This document shows, in pieces, positions 56,699-64,000 of a stretch of DNA of 64,000 nucleotides. The position numbers were made by a program, and so were the translations under genes. Source of the stretch: Candidatus Stackebrandtia excrementipullorum (GTDB lineage: Bacteria; Actinomycetota; Actinomycetes; Mycobacteriales; Micromonosporaceae); NCBI GenBank assembly GCA_019113825.1, contig DXGR01000080.1, forward strand, positions 28,292 through 92,291, written 5' to 3'. Numbering within the stretch: position 1 is the stretch's first letter; each line of letters starts with the position of its first letter. A model generated the notes under the pieces. That model was not told the DNA's origin and made no database searches. It was given only the letters and a program-made list of their open reading frames with translations.

Positions 56699-57799
56699 CT
56701 AGCTCGCCTTGTCGCCGTTCTCGGCATCGCACTCGAACAACGGCGTCGGGTTCACCCCGGCATGTTCGGGTGGAGTACGCCCCAGGTGACGCCAACCGTG
56801 CACGGTGGCGACACGGCCTCTCGGGGTACGTGCCAACAACCCGGCTCTCACAAGAAACGGTTCGCACACCTCCTCGACCGTGTCCGGTTGCTCCCCCACC
56901 GCAACCGCCAGAGTCGTCAAACCGACCGGCCCGCCGGCAAACAGATCGACCAGCGCGGTCAGCACCGCACGGTCGAGACGGTCCAGGCCAATCCCGTCCA
57001 CGTCGTAGAGGGCCAAAGCCTCCTGCGCGATCGGCTCGGTGATCACACCGTCGGCGCGAACCTGCGCGAAGTCGCGGACTCTGCGCAACAAACGGTTGGC
57101 TATGCGAGGCGTTCCCCGTGATCGGCCGGCGATTTCACCAGCTCCTTCGTCGGTGACCTCGACCCCCAGAATCGTTGCCGTACGACGGACGATGGCCTCG
57201 AGATCCGAACTGTCGTAAAAGTCAAGCTGCCCGACGAAACCGAACCGGTCTCGCAACGGCGAGGTCAGCAAGCCGGACCTGGTCGTGGCCCCGACCAGGG
57301 TGAACGGCTCCAGTTCCAACGGGATCGCCGTGGCTCCGGGGCCTTTGCCGACCATCACGTCCACGCGATAATCCTCCATCGCGGTATAGAGGAGTTCTTC
57401 GGCCGGACGCGCCATTCGATGGATTTCGTCGATGAACAAGACCTCCGACGGGCCCAATGACGTCAATACCGCGGCCAGATCACCGGAACGTTCGATGGCC
57501 GGACCCGAAGTCTGTCTCAGCGCCACCCCCAGCTCGGCGGCGACGATCATGGCCAGAGTCGTCTTGCCCAAACCGGGCGGCCCGGACAAAAGGATGTGGT
57601 CGGGACTGGTGCTTCGTGCCTTGGCGCCCGAGAGGAGCAGCTCCAGTTGCTCACGGACGCGTCCCTGCCCAATGATCTCGTCCAGTTTCGCCGGACGTAC
57701 TCCGGTCTCAACGCCGTGCTCCGATGGCAAGACCTGCGCGGAGACGAGCTCCGGGTCGTAGAGATCGGGTGTTTCGGTCTCATCACCGAACTCCGTCAT
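56699..57799 (-). CDS. ruvB: Holliday junction branch migration helicase RuvB
   Basis: RuvB is the hexameric motor that drives Holliday-junction branch migration with RuvA. In the 366-aa protein, Walker A is GPPGLGKTT, Walker B is [10 protein letters not shown], and sensor residues are in [18 protein letters not shown]. The C-terminal winged helix follows [20 protein letters not shown]. It overlaps the ruvA stop by 4 bp. Confidence 0.97.
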   Translation of the reverse strand: MTEFGDETETPDLYDPELVSAQVLPSEHGVETGVRPAKLDEIIGQGRVREQLELLLSGAKARSTSPDHILLSGPPGLGKTTLAMIVAAELGVALRQTSGPAIERSGDLAAVLTSLGPSEVLFIDEIHRMARPAEELLYTAMEDYRVDVMVGKGPGATAIPLELEPFTLVGATTRSGLLTSPLRDRFGFVGQLDFYDSSDLEAIVRRTATILGVEVTDEGAGEIAGRSRGTPRIANRLLRRVRDFAQVRADGVITEPIAQEALALYDVDGIGLDRLDRAVLTALVDLFAGGPVGLTTLAVAVGEQPDTVEEVCEPFLVRAGLLARTPRGRVATVHGWRHLGRTPPEHAGVNPTPLFECDAENGDKAS

Positions 57800-58401
57800 T
57801 TCGACCGTCCCAGCAAACGGATCGCCTGTTTCAACAGTGATGGAACGTCGGCCTCGTCAACGCCTTCGGTATCGATCTTGGTGATGGCCGAAGCCGCGTC
57901 CTTGGCGGACCACCCCAATGCCTGGAGCCCCTGCGACACCTGTTCTCGCCACGCCGGCGGCCGCGAAGTGGCGTCCGAGTCGTCCCTGGTCGTCGACGTC
58001 ACCGGACCGACCTTGTCCTTCAACTCGAGGATCAGCCGCTCGGCGCCCTTCTTCCCCACCCCCGGGATGCGAGTAAGCGTCGTGCGGTCACCGGTGGCGA
58101 CCGCATGCCGCACCACGTCGGGACTGTGCACCGCCAACGCCGCCTGCGCAAGACGCGGCCCGACACCGCTGGCCGTCTGCAGGAGTTCGAATAGATCACG
58201 TTCTGCGGTGGAACCGAACCCGTATAGAGTCAACGACTCCTCACGCACGATCAAGGTCGTGTGCAAAGACGCCTCCGCACCTACTTTGAGGTTCGCCAAC
58301 GTGGCGGGAGTCGCCTTCACGAGATAACCGATACCCGCCACCGTCACGACGGCGTTGTCGGCACCGACCGAGGTGACCGTGCCGGTCAAAGCCGCGATCA
58401 C
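57796..58401 (-). CDS. ruvA: Holliday junction DNA helicase RuvA
   Basis: RuvA binds Holliday junctions and targets RuvB to them. From the GTG at 58401 ([16 protein letters not shown]) the product is 201 aa, as expected. It has the OB-fold domain, the helix-hairpin-helix segments with [17 protein letters not shown] and [24 protein letters not shown], and the C-terminal RuvB-contact domain [21 protein letters not shown]. The GTG overlaps the ruvC stop as GTGA; the longer track ORF runs into ruvC. Confidence 0.96.
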   Translation of the reverse strand: MIAALTGTVTSVGADNAVVTVAGIGYLVKATPATLANLKVGAEASLHTTLIVREESLTLYGFGSTAERDLFELLQTASGVGPRLAQAALAVHSPDVVRHAVATGDRTTLTRIPGVGKKGAERLILELKDKVGPVTSTTRDDSDATSRPPAWREQVSQGLQALGWSAKDAASAITKIDTEGVDEADVPSLLKQAIRLLGRSK

Positions 58402-58952
58402 GTACTGGCTCCTTTCACGGGCCTCCGGTGACGGGCCGCGTTCTGAAGTCTCGCCCGGGTGCCACCGCGCCACACATGACAGATCGCGATGGCCAAGGCG
58501 TCGGCGGCGTCGGCCGGTTTGGGCGCGGTCGAAAGCTTAAGCAGCCGGGTGACCATCGCCGTCATCTGTTTCTTATCGGCCGTACCGGACCCGGTGATGG
58601 CCGCCTTGGCTTCGCTGGGAGTGTAGGTGTACACCGGCAGATCGTTGCGAGCGGCGACAAGGATGGCCGCAGCCGACGCCTGGGCCGTCCCAATGACACT
58701 GGCCATATTGTGCTGGCTGAAAACACGTTCGACCGCCACCACGTCGGGTTGATGATGGTGCAGATGTCGAGTGATCTGTTGGTCGATGTGCAGAAGACGG
58801 TGGGCGATGTCGTCGTCGGGCGGCGTGGTGATGACATCGACGGCCACCATGCGGCACGGTCTGCCGGGGAGACCGTCGACGACCCCCACCCCGCACCGGG
58901 TCAGCCCCGGATCGACTCCCATCACACGCAACTGCCGCCCCTTCCGTGGCAT
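58398..58952 (-). CDS. ruvC: Holliday junction resolvase RuvC
   Basis: RuvC nicks Holliday junctions symmetrically. The 184-aa protein has the first catalytic Asp in [12 protein letters not shown], an acidic residue in [12 protein letters not shown], and the last acidic cluster in [31 protein letters not shown] is typical. It is the first gene of the ruvC-ruvA-ruvB operon. Confidence 0.95.
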   Translation of the reverse strand: MPRKGRQLRVMGVDPGLTRCGVGVVDGLPGRPCRMVAVDVITTPPDDDIAHRLLHIDQQITRHLHHHQPDVVAVERVFSQHNMASVIGTAQASAAAILVAARNDLPVYTYTPSEAKAAITGSGTADKKQMTAMVTRLLKLSTAPKPADAADALAIAICHVWRGGTRARLQNAARHRRPVKGAST

Positions 58953-59135
58953 CCATTGTTTTTCACCACCCTACTGACGGCCCCCGACATCGACGCATAG
59001 CCCGACGGCGGCGGCGATGCGTGCGCAGCGTTACATTGCACGGGAAAGTGCGCGATGTAAGGATTTCGTCGTGACCGCCTACCTCATACCCGCCCACCGT
59101 CGCACGCATTCGGATCGTGGCACGGGAGGAGCGTG

Positions 59136-59882
59136 ATGGCCGAACTGCCCAAAGCCGTCCATGGGCGTGAACCCCTGTTGAAGGGCGCCGACGCCGATCC
59201 GTTCGTGTCTTGTTTCGCCTCCGCCGACTCGGTCGGTTACGTCGACGACGGCGCAGTGGTGTGGTTGCGTCGGTTCCGCGACCGACGTTCGTTGATGGCC
59301 GCGGGACCGCCGGATCGGGCCGCTCGCCTGTGCCGTCGGGTGATGGACGCGATTCCGTTGGAGCGCTTCACCGTTCCCAGCCCCATTTTCGATCGTCTGA
59401 GCGACGAGAGCCTGTCCGTCGGCGGACGGTGGCGCTGGTTTCACACGTATACGGCACCACCGGTGCACGAGGTCGAGGACAGGTGCAGTTGGTTGACCGT
59501 CGACGATTACGACACCGTGAACACACTCCTGGACGACGCGTTTCCCACGGCGTCACGTCGCCCGGACCCGACTCGGGAGGGGTTGGCGTGGTTTGGAGCG
59601 CGTAACGCGGCGGGAGCGCTCGTCGCCTGCGGCAGCTCCGACACCACCGGTGGCATCGGTCCAATGCTCGGGTCGATCGCGGTGCACCCGAAGGCACGCC
59701 GTCAAGGGTTGGCCTCGGGTTTGACGTCATGGGTCACCCGGCTGCTTCTCGAATCAGGACACCCGCAGGTGGCGCTCGGCTCCTACGAGGGTGAGGAGGC
59801 GACCCATCGGCTGTATCGCCGCCTCGGTTACCACGACCCGCATGTGTTGGTTTCGGGACGCAGTGCGTCGCAGTCGAATTGA
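59136..59882 (+). CDS. GNAT-family N-acetyltransferase
   Basis: A 248-aa protein from ATG 59136, with GGAGGA a few bases upstream; a GTG one codon earlier is also possible. The acetyltransferase part is C-terminal: MLGSIAVHPKARRQGLASGLTSWV (acetyl-CoA loop) and HRLYRRLGYHD. The N-terminal 110 residues are not recognised and may help define the substrate. The target is unknown. Confidence 0.82.
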   Translation: MAELPKAVHGREPLLKGADADPFVSCFASADSVGYVDDGAVVWLRRFRDRRSLMAAGPPDRAARLCRRVMDAIPLERFTVPSPIFDRLSDESLSVGGRWRWFHTYTAPPVHEVEDRCSWLTVDDYDTVNTLLDDAFPTASRRPDPTREGLAWFGARNAAGALVACGSSDTTGGIGPMLGSIAVHPKARRQGLASGLTSWVTRLLLESGHPQVALGSYEGEEATHRLYRRLGYHDPHVLVSGRSASQSN

Positions 59883-60111
59883 CCCACCGTCACTTTTCGA
59901 CCACCCGAGCCAAGGGGTGCCGCCACGGTGGTCGGTGCGGGCAGCTCACCACTGCCCCAAAACACTCGCAACACCTGTGGCGATTACGTAGCGCCACCGG
60001 ACGATTCGGCTTGTTACGGTCCGTGACAGTCCGGCATTTTTCCTCCCCATGCGACAGAATGAGGGGGTCTCCGCATCACCCCCGGGCCGTACCCCCACGG
60101 CCGCCCCGCCC

Positions 60112-60999
60112 ATGGAGGCCATCTTGTCCTTCCTGCAACCTTCCCATTCCCTGTCCCGTCGCACTCTTTTCGCCGGTATCGGAACCGGCGTTCTTGGCGC
60201 GAGTCTGGGTCTACCGGAAAAAGTGTCCGCCGAGGAAACCCAAGACGGTCGTCGCCACCTGCGTGTGGCGACCTTCAACATTCACCACGGCGCCGATCCG
60301 CACGATCTGCTCGATCTTGAGCGTGTCGCGGCGGTGATCGAGTCAATGGACCTAGACATCGTCGGGCTTCAAGAAGTCGACCGATTCTGGCCCCGCAGCA
60401 ACTTCGTCGATCAGCCGCAATGGCTCGGCCGACGGTTGCGCATGTGGACGGCATACGGCGCCAACCTCGTTCTTCCTCCCGAGGATGGGACCGACGAAAC
60501 CGCCCGTCGAGACCGCGAGTACGGCACGCTCGTCCTGTCCAAGTGGCCTATTCTCACCAAGAGCAACGTCCTGTTGCCGAAATTCCCCGACGGCGAACAG
60601 CGCGGCCTCATGAAGACCACGATCGTGACACCGGTCGGTCCGGTGCATTTCGCCAACACCCACCTACAACACAACGATCCGGCCGAACGCGAAGTGCAGG
60701 CCGATGCGATCGTCGCCCTTCTCGGTCCCACACCGAGACGAACAATCCTGGTCGGCGACTTCAACGCCGAGGCCGGCACACCCGAGATAGACGTCATCGA
60801 CACGGCCGTCGACGACGTGTGGGACGCCGTCGGCGACGGCCCCGGCCACACTTACGACACGATCGACCCCACCGTTCGCATCGATTACGTCTGGGCCTCG
60901 GCCGATGTCGTTCCGAGATCCGCACACGTCGTCACCGACGACCCGTTGGCCTCCGACCACCTACCGGTGGTCGCGGAGTACGGTTTCCGGCGCCGATGA
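60112..60999 (+). CDS. Exported endonuclease/exonuclease/phosphatase-family protein
   Basis: An EEP-fold metallo-phosphodiesterase. Catalytic blocks are TFNIHHG, DIVGLQEVDRFWPRS, THLQHND, ILVGDFNAEAGTPE, and RIDYVWAS plus ASDHLPV. An N-terminal SRRTLFAGIGTGVLGASLG looks like a twin-arginine (Tat) signal peptide. I place the start at the ATG at 60112; a GGAGG inside it would serve an in-frame TTG at 60124, so that is a rival start. The track start at 60049 adds a disordered leader. Substrates in this fold range from DNA to phosphoinositides and sphingomyelin. Confidence 0.88.
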   Translation: MEAILSFLQPSHSLSRRTLFAGIGTGVLGASLGLPEKVSAEETQDGRRHLRVATFNIHHGADPHDLLDLERVAAVIESMDLDIVGLQEVDRFWPRSNFVDQPQWLGRRLRMWTAYGANLVLPPEDGTDETARRDREYGTLVLSKWPILTKSNVLLPKFPDGEQRGLMKTTIVTPVGPVHFANTHLQHNDPAEREVQADAIVALLGPTPRRTILVGDFNAEAGTPEIDVIDTAVDDVWDAVGDGPGHTYDTIDPTVRIDYVWASADVVPRSAHVVTDDPLASDHLPVVAEYGFRRR

Positions 61000-61353
61000 C
61001 GGCGGCGAAACCGGCCGTCGGCCGAGGCACACCGTTCGTCTGACAACCGCGTCGGTCGATCCAAAACGGATCGACCGACGCGAAGTTCGTGCAACGGGCC
61101 CCACCGGACGAGTTTCCACTGTTGCCTCACTCTCATATGTCTGGGCAGAGACAACCTGCGGGCGTATGGTCGACGGTGGACCTCCTGAGATCACTTTTCA
61201 CGTTTCCGCGGGCTTTCCCCGTCGAATCCGAAACGGCTGAGGCAGCCGACGTTCCACCAATCCGCGCTGTGTCGTCGCGGCCGCGTGGCGGTGTTCGTGC
61301 GCAACCGTGAAAGTGCTCAGCCGGAAGGACTCACTACAAGCCTGAGGAAATCG
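61000..61353. other. Gap of about 350 bp: terminator plus exporter promoter region
   Basis: Apart from the terminator at 61048-61082 and the leader of the MFS gene, no gene is supported. The ORFs listed here are short and Arg/Pro-rich shadows. Confidence 0.55.
61048..61082 (+). terminator. Intrinsic terminator after the EEP-family gene
   Basis: CGCGTCGGTCGATCC and GGATCGACCGACGCG pair perfectly over 15 bp with an AAAAC loop, about 50 bp after the stop. Confidence 0.85.
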
Positions 61354-62607
61354 TTGTCTACCACCGCCACACCGATACGAACCGCCGAGACCGCACAGCC
61401 TCGACCACGCCGGTCGATCGTCGTCTTGGTTCTCGTCCTGGGAACGCTCGCCGCCACCGGTCCCCTGTCGACCGACCTGTACCTTCCCGCGTTCCCCGCC
61501 ATTGCCGAGGACCTGGGTGCCACCGAGGCTCAGATCTCTCTCACCTTGACTTCGGCGATGATCGGTTTGGCGCTGGGACAACTGATCATCGGGCCGATGA
61601 GCGACGCGTGGGGGCGTCGTAAGCCACTGTTGATCGGCACGGTGATCTTCACCGTCGCGTCGCTGTTGTGCATGTTCGTCCCCTCGGCACCGGTGTTCAT
61701 CGCATTGCGGTTCGTCCAGGGCATGGCCGGGGCGGCCGGGGCGGTGATCTCCCGCGCCATCGCGCGAGATCACTTCGAGGGCGACGACGTTGCCCGGTTT
61801 TTCTCCCGGCTCATGCTCGTCACCATGCTCGCCCCCATGTTGGGTCCCATCCTGGGGGCGCAGCTTCTGCTGTTCGGGCCGTGGCAGCTCAGCTTCGCGG
61901 TGTTGACCGGTGTTGCCGTGGTGAGCCTGGTTCTGGTGTACTTCTTCCTGCCCGAGTCGCTTCCGGCCGTTGAGCGTAGGCCACTGCGGCCGGCACAGTT
62001 GTGGTCGACGATGTGGTCCCTCCTGCGAGACGTGCAATTTATGGGGCCGGTCCTGACCCTTTCCCTGGTGTTCGCGGCGATGTTCACTTACATCGCGAAC
62101 TTCTCGTTCGTTTCCCAAAACGAATTCCATGCAACTGCTCAGGGCTTCGCGTTGATGTTCGGCATCAACACCGTGGGGCTGCTGATCGGCACCCAGTTGA
62201 ACGGCTACCTCATCGGCAGAGTCACCACGACCCGTCGCCTGGTGGGAGGACTCGTCGGTTCGCTGATATCGGTAACCGCTTTGGCGATCCTGGACTTCGC
62301 GAACGGTGCCGGGATGGTCAGCATCACGGTGGTGTTCTTCATGTTGATGTTCAGCGTCGGATTCGTTTTTCCGAATGCCACGACATTGGCCTTGACCAGC
62401 CAAAGCCCCTCGGTGGCCGGTACCGCGTCCGCCTTGATGGGCACACTGCAGTTTGCCCTGGGGGGCGGCCTGTCGACCTTGGCCACGATGACCGCGACCG
62501 GGACCGTGACCTTGAACAGCATGGCCGTCGTCATGGTGGCGGTCACGGTGGTGGCGGCGGTCGTCTTCGTCATCGCGCATCGACGCGCTGCGCGTTACGC
62601 CACCTAA
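61354..62607 (+). CDS. MFS drug-exporter, Bcr/CflA type
   Basis: A 12-helix major facilitator superfamily protein. The Bcr/CflA subfamily features are GPLSTDLYLPAFPAIAEDLGATE in helix 1 and GQLIIGPMSDAWGRRKPL (motif A) between helices 2 and 3. Helix 4 has LRFVQGMAGAAGAVISRAIARD. A TTG at 61354 (LSTTATPIR) is preceded by GAGGAA and is my preferred start (417 aa); the track GTG at 61285 is possible. Substrates in the family include bicyclomycin and other drugs or amino acids; none is shown here. Confidence 0.9.
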   Translation: MSTTATPIRTAETAQPRPRRSIVVLVLVLGTLAATGPLSTDLYLPAFPAIAEDLGATEAQISLTLTSAMIGLALGQLIIGPMSDAWGRRKPLLIGTVIFTVASLLCMFVPSAPVFIALRFVQGMAGAAGAVISRAIARDHFEGDDVARFFSRLMLVTMLAPMLGPILGAQLLLFGPWQLSFAVLTGVAVVSLVLVYFFLPESLPAVERRPLRPAQLWSTMWSLLRDVQFMGPVLTLSLVFAAMFTYIANFSFVSQNEFHATAQGFALMFGINTVGLLIGTQLNGYLIGRVTTTRRLVGGLVGSLISVTALAILDFANGAGMVSITVVFFMLMFSVGFVFPNATTLALTSQSPSVAGTASALMGTLQFALGGGLSTLATMTATGTVTLNSMAVVMVAVTVVAAVVFVIAHRRAARYAT

Positions 62608-62695
62608 GGAAGCAATCCCGCTATTCCGACGGCATGAACGCGGCTTTCGCGCGAGGATTCGAGGCGAGAGGTGTGTTACCGGGGTCGGAGGCGGT

Positions 62696-63259
62696 ATGCG
62701 TCAACTACTGGCACGGACCTGGGGCCTGGTGGTCGTGCGCGGAGCCCTCGCCGTCCTTTTTGGTGTGGTGGCGGTCGTGTGGCCACGGATCACCGTCGTG
62801 GCGTTGGTAATCCTGTTCGGTGCCTACGCGTTGGTGGACGGTGTCGTGGCCGTGGCGATGGGAGTCACCGGACGTGGTGGCGAGCGGCTGCTGATGTTGT
62901 TGTTGGGTGTCATCGGCGTGGTCGCGGGGATCGTGGCGTTTGTCTGGCCGGCGGTCACCGCCCTGGCTTTGCTTTTCGTCATCGCATTCTGGGCTTTTCT
63001 GTCCGGCCTCACCTATCTGGCGGCCGCGTGGCGGCTGCGCAAGGAAATAACCAACGAATGGTTGTTGGCGCTTACCGGCGTGGCGTCCATCGTTTTGGCG
63101 GTGGTGCTGTTGGTCCAACCGGCCACCGGTGCGGTGGCACTCGTGTTCACCATCGGCGTCTTCGCGGTGCTGTGGGGTGTCCTGTCGATCGGTCTGGGCA
63201 TCCGGATGCGCAGCATCGCCAAGGAGGGCGGCAGTATCGACGTCGCTCACTTCGAGTGA
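62696..63259 (+). CDS. HdeD-family membrane protein (DUF308)
   Basis: A 187-aa protein with about six membrane helices in repeated pairs, starting MRQLLARTWGLVVVRGALAVL. GAYALVDGVVAVAMGV and ALLFVIAFWAFLSGLTYLAAAWRLRKE are typical of the HdeD/DUF308 family. E. coli HdeD is linked to acid resistance, but the family's biochemical role is unknown. It lies upstream of the Clp-type ATPase gene on the same strand. Confidence 0.85.
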   Translation: MRQLLARTWGLVVVRGALAVLFGVVAVVWPRITVVALVILFGAYALVDGVVAVAMGVTGRGGERLLMLLLGVIGVVAGIVAFVWPAVTALALLFVIAFWAFLSGLTYLAAAWRLRKEITNEWLLALTGVASIVLAVVLLVQPATGAVALVFTIGVFAVLWGVLSIGLGIRMRSIAKEGGSIDVAHFE

Positions 63260-63364
63260 CTGTTCGCACGTAAACGGCGTGACAGAGGAGGCCGCCTCGA
63301 CCGGCGGCACGATTGGCAACGGCCGTGTTCCCACCGGAAACGGCCCGCATCGGGGAGGTAAAAC

Positions 63365-64000
63365 ATGTCCATGGATTCGTTGGCCGGTTCGGGAGCGTTC
63401 GACGACCTGATCAACCGGTTCTTCGGCGCCGATCCCTTCACTTCACGCCGGAGCGTACAACGCATCGACCTGAATCGTCTCCTGTCGGACCAGTCACGGT
63501 CATTGCTGGCCAATGCCGTGGAGCGTGCGCGGGAACAGGGCGTCGACACCGACGTCACACACCTGCTGTGGGCGGCCACCCAATCCGAACCGAGCCGCGG
63601 CATGTTGGCTCGATCGGGCGCCGATCCCGACGGACTCGCCGATGCCATGGCCTCGGCCGTGTCACCGAACGAACCGACCGAGGCAGTGCCACCCCTGACA
63701 CCGGCCGCGAAACGGGCATTGCAGGAAGCCCTCACACAGGCACGCGCCGCCGGGGTTTCCTACATCGGTCCCGAGCACATCCTGTTGGGTATCGCCGCCA
63801 ATCCGGAAACCGCGGCCGGCAGGGTGCTTCGGTCCCTGGCGGAGGAGCAGGAGCCCGCCCCCGGCGGCGAGGGCACGACTCCAACCATCGACGAGTACGG
63901 CCGCGACTTGACCGAGAAGGCACGTTCCGGTGGCCTCGACCCCGTGGTGGGCCGGGACGAAGAGATCCAGGACACGATCGAGATCCTGTCCCGGCGGACC
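63365..64000 (+). CDS. Clp-family AAA+ ATPase, N-terminal part (cut by the right window edge)
   Basis: The first 212 residues of a ClpC/ClpB-like unfoldase, from ATG 63365 with a good GGGAGGT Shine-Dalgarno; it is not in the track because it runs off the right edge. Two Clp-N repeats are seen: [25 protein letters not shown] and [25 protein letters not shown]. They are followed by [26 protein letters not shown], which begins the first AAA+ module. The Walker A motif lies beyond the window. A leading 30 residues before the repeats suggests the actinobacterial ClpC-like paralogue group rather than housekeeping ClpC. Confidence 0.9.
   Translation, partial: MSMDSLAGSGAFDDLINRFFGADPFTSRRSVQRIDLNRLLSDQSRSLLANAVERAREQGVDTDVTHLLWAATQSEPSRGMLARSGADPDGLADAMASAVSPNEPTEAVPPLTPAAKRALQEALTQARAAGVSYIGPEHILLGIAANPETAAGRVLRSLAEEQEPAPGGEGTTPTIDEYGRDLTEKARSGGLDPVVGRDEEIQDTIEILSRRT

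Noticed and set aside
61198-62580. 460-aa minus-strand ORF opposite the MFS gene
   Set aside because: His/Asp/Gln-rich mirror of a membrane protein; no plausible product.

Overview
The window is about 64 kb of dense, high-GC actinobacterial chromosome. GTG and TTG starts are frequent, CoaE is fused to a GrpB domain, the two-component regulator is of the ANTAR type, and blocks such as uvrB/coaE/rpsA/polA, hisS/MBL/PPIase/rel and secF/secD/yajC/ruvB/ruvA/ruvC are ordered as in Actinomycetes. My best guess is a Glycomycetales or Micromonosporales relative (Stackebrandtia-like). That is inferred from gene content and not from a search.

Layout. 1-7.7 kb: a partial polytopic membrane protein, rsgA, an MBL hydrolase, a PLP enzyme divergent from a LysR regulator, a YqeB-like protein, an acetylxylan-esterase-like hydrolase and a GNAT gene. 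7.8-14.8 kb: typA, a class A beta-lactamase-like serine hydrolase, an ECF sigma factor with its membrane partner, and a pair (dipeptide epimerase plus NlpC/P60 endopeptidase) fitting murein-peptide recycling. 14.9-25.2 kb: uvrB, a duplicated-domain membrane-anchored protein, a methyltransferase, coaE-grpB, rpsA and polA. 25.4-31.7 kb: a branched-chain amino-acid-type ABC importer (livK alone on the plus strand, livHMGF on the minus strand) and an ANTAR regulator.

32-33.9 kb is the only clearly accessory-looking patch. It holds tRNA-Leu(CAA), a decayed IS481-like insertion-sequence fragment with a frameshifted transposase tail, a 16-bp duplicate of the tRNA 3' end, an MBL-fold protein with an altered metal motif, and a tiny Asp-rich repetitive lipoprotein. 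34-44 kb: an Rrf2 regulator, tesB, pyk, a small membrane protein, a GNAT gene and the glutamate synthase genes gltB/gltD. 44-52.9 kb: a Pro-rich membrane protein with a duplicated extracellular domain, an unknown protein, hisS, an MBL hydrolase, two membrane-anchored acidic proteins (one a cyclophilin), rel, and a CsbD/MT0933-like repeat protein. 52.9-59 kb: secF, secD, yajC, ruvB, ruvA and ruvC. 59-64 kb: a GNAT gene, an exported endonuclease/phosphatase-family protein, a Bcr/CflA-type MFS exporter, an HdeD-like membrane protein and the start of a Clp-type ATPase.

Most of the window is housekeeping: translation and ribosome assembly, DNA repair, Sec export, nitrogen assimilation, the stringent response and cell-wall recycling. 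I did not find a convincing new multi-gene system. The best leads are the tRNA-Leu scar, the repeat-containing stress/antitoxin-like fusion, the LivH with a fused extracytoplasmic domain, and several proteins with tandem-duplicated or extremely acidic segments. Strong inverted-repeat terminators mark most transcription-unit ends.
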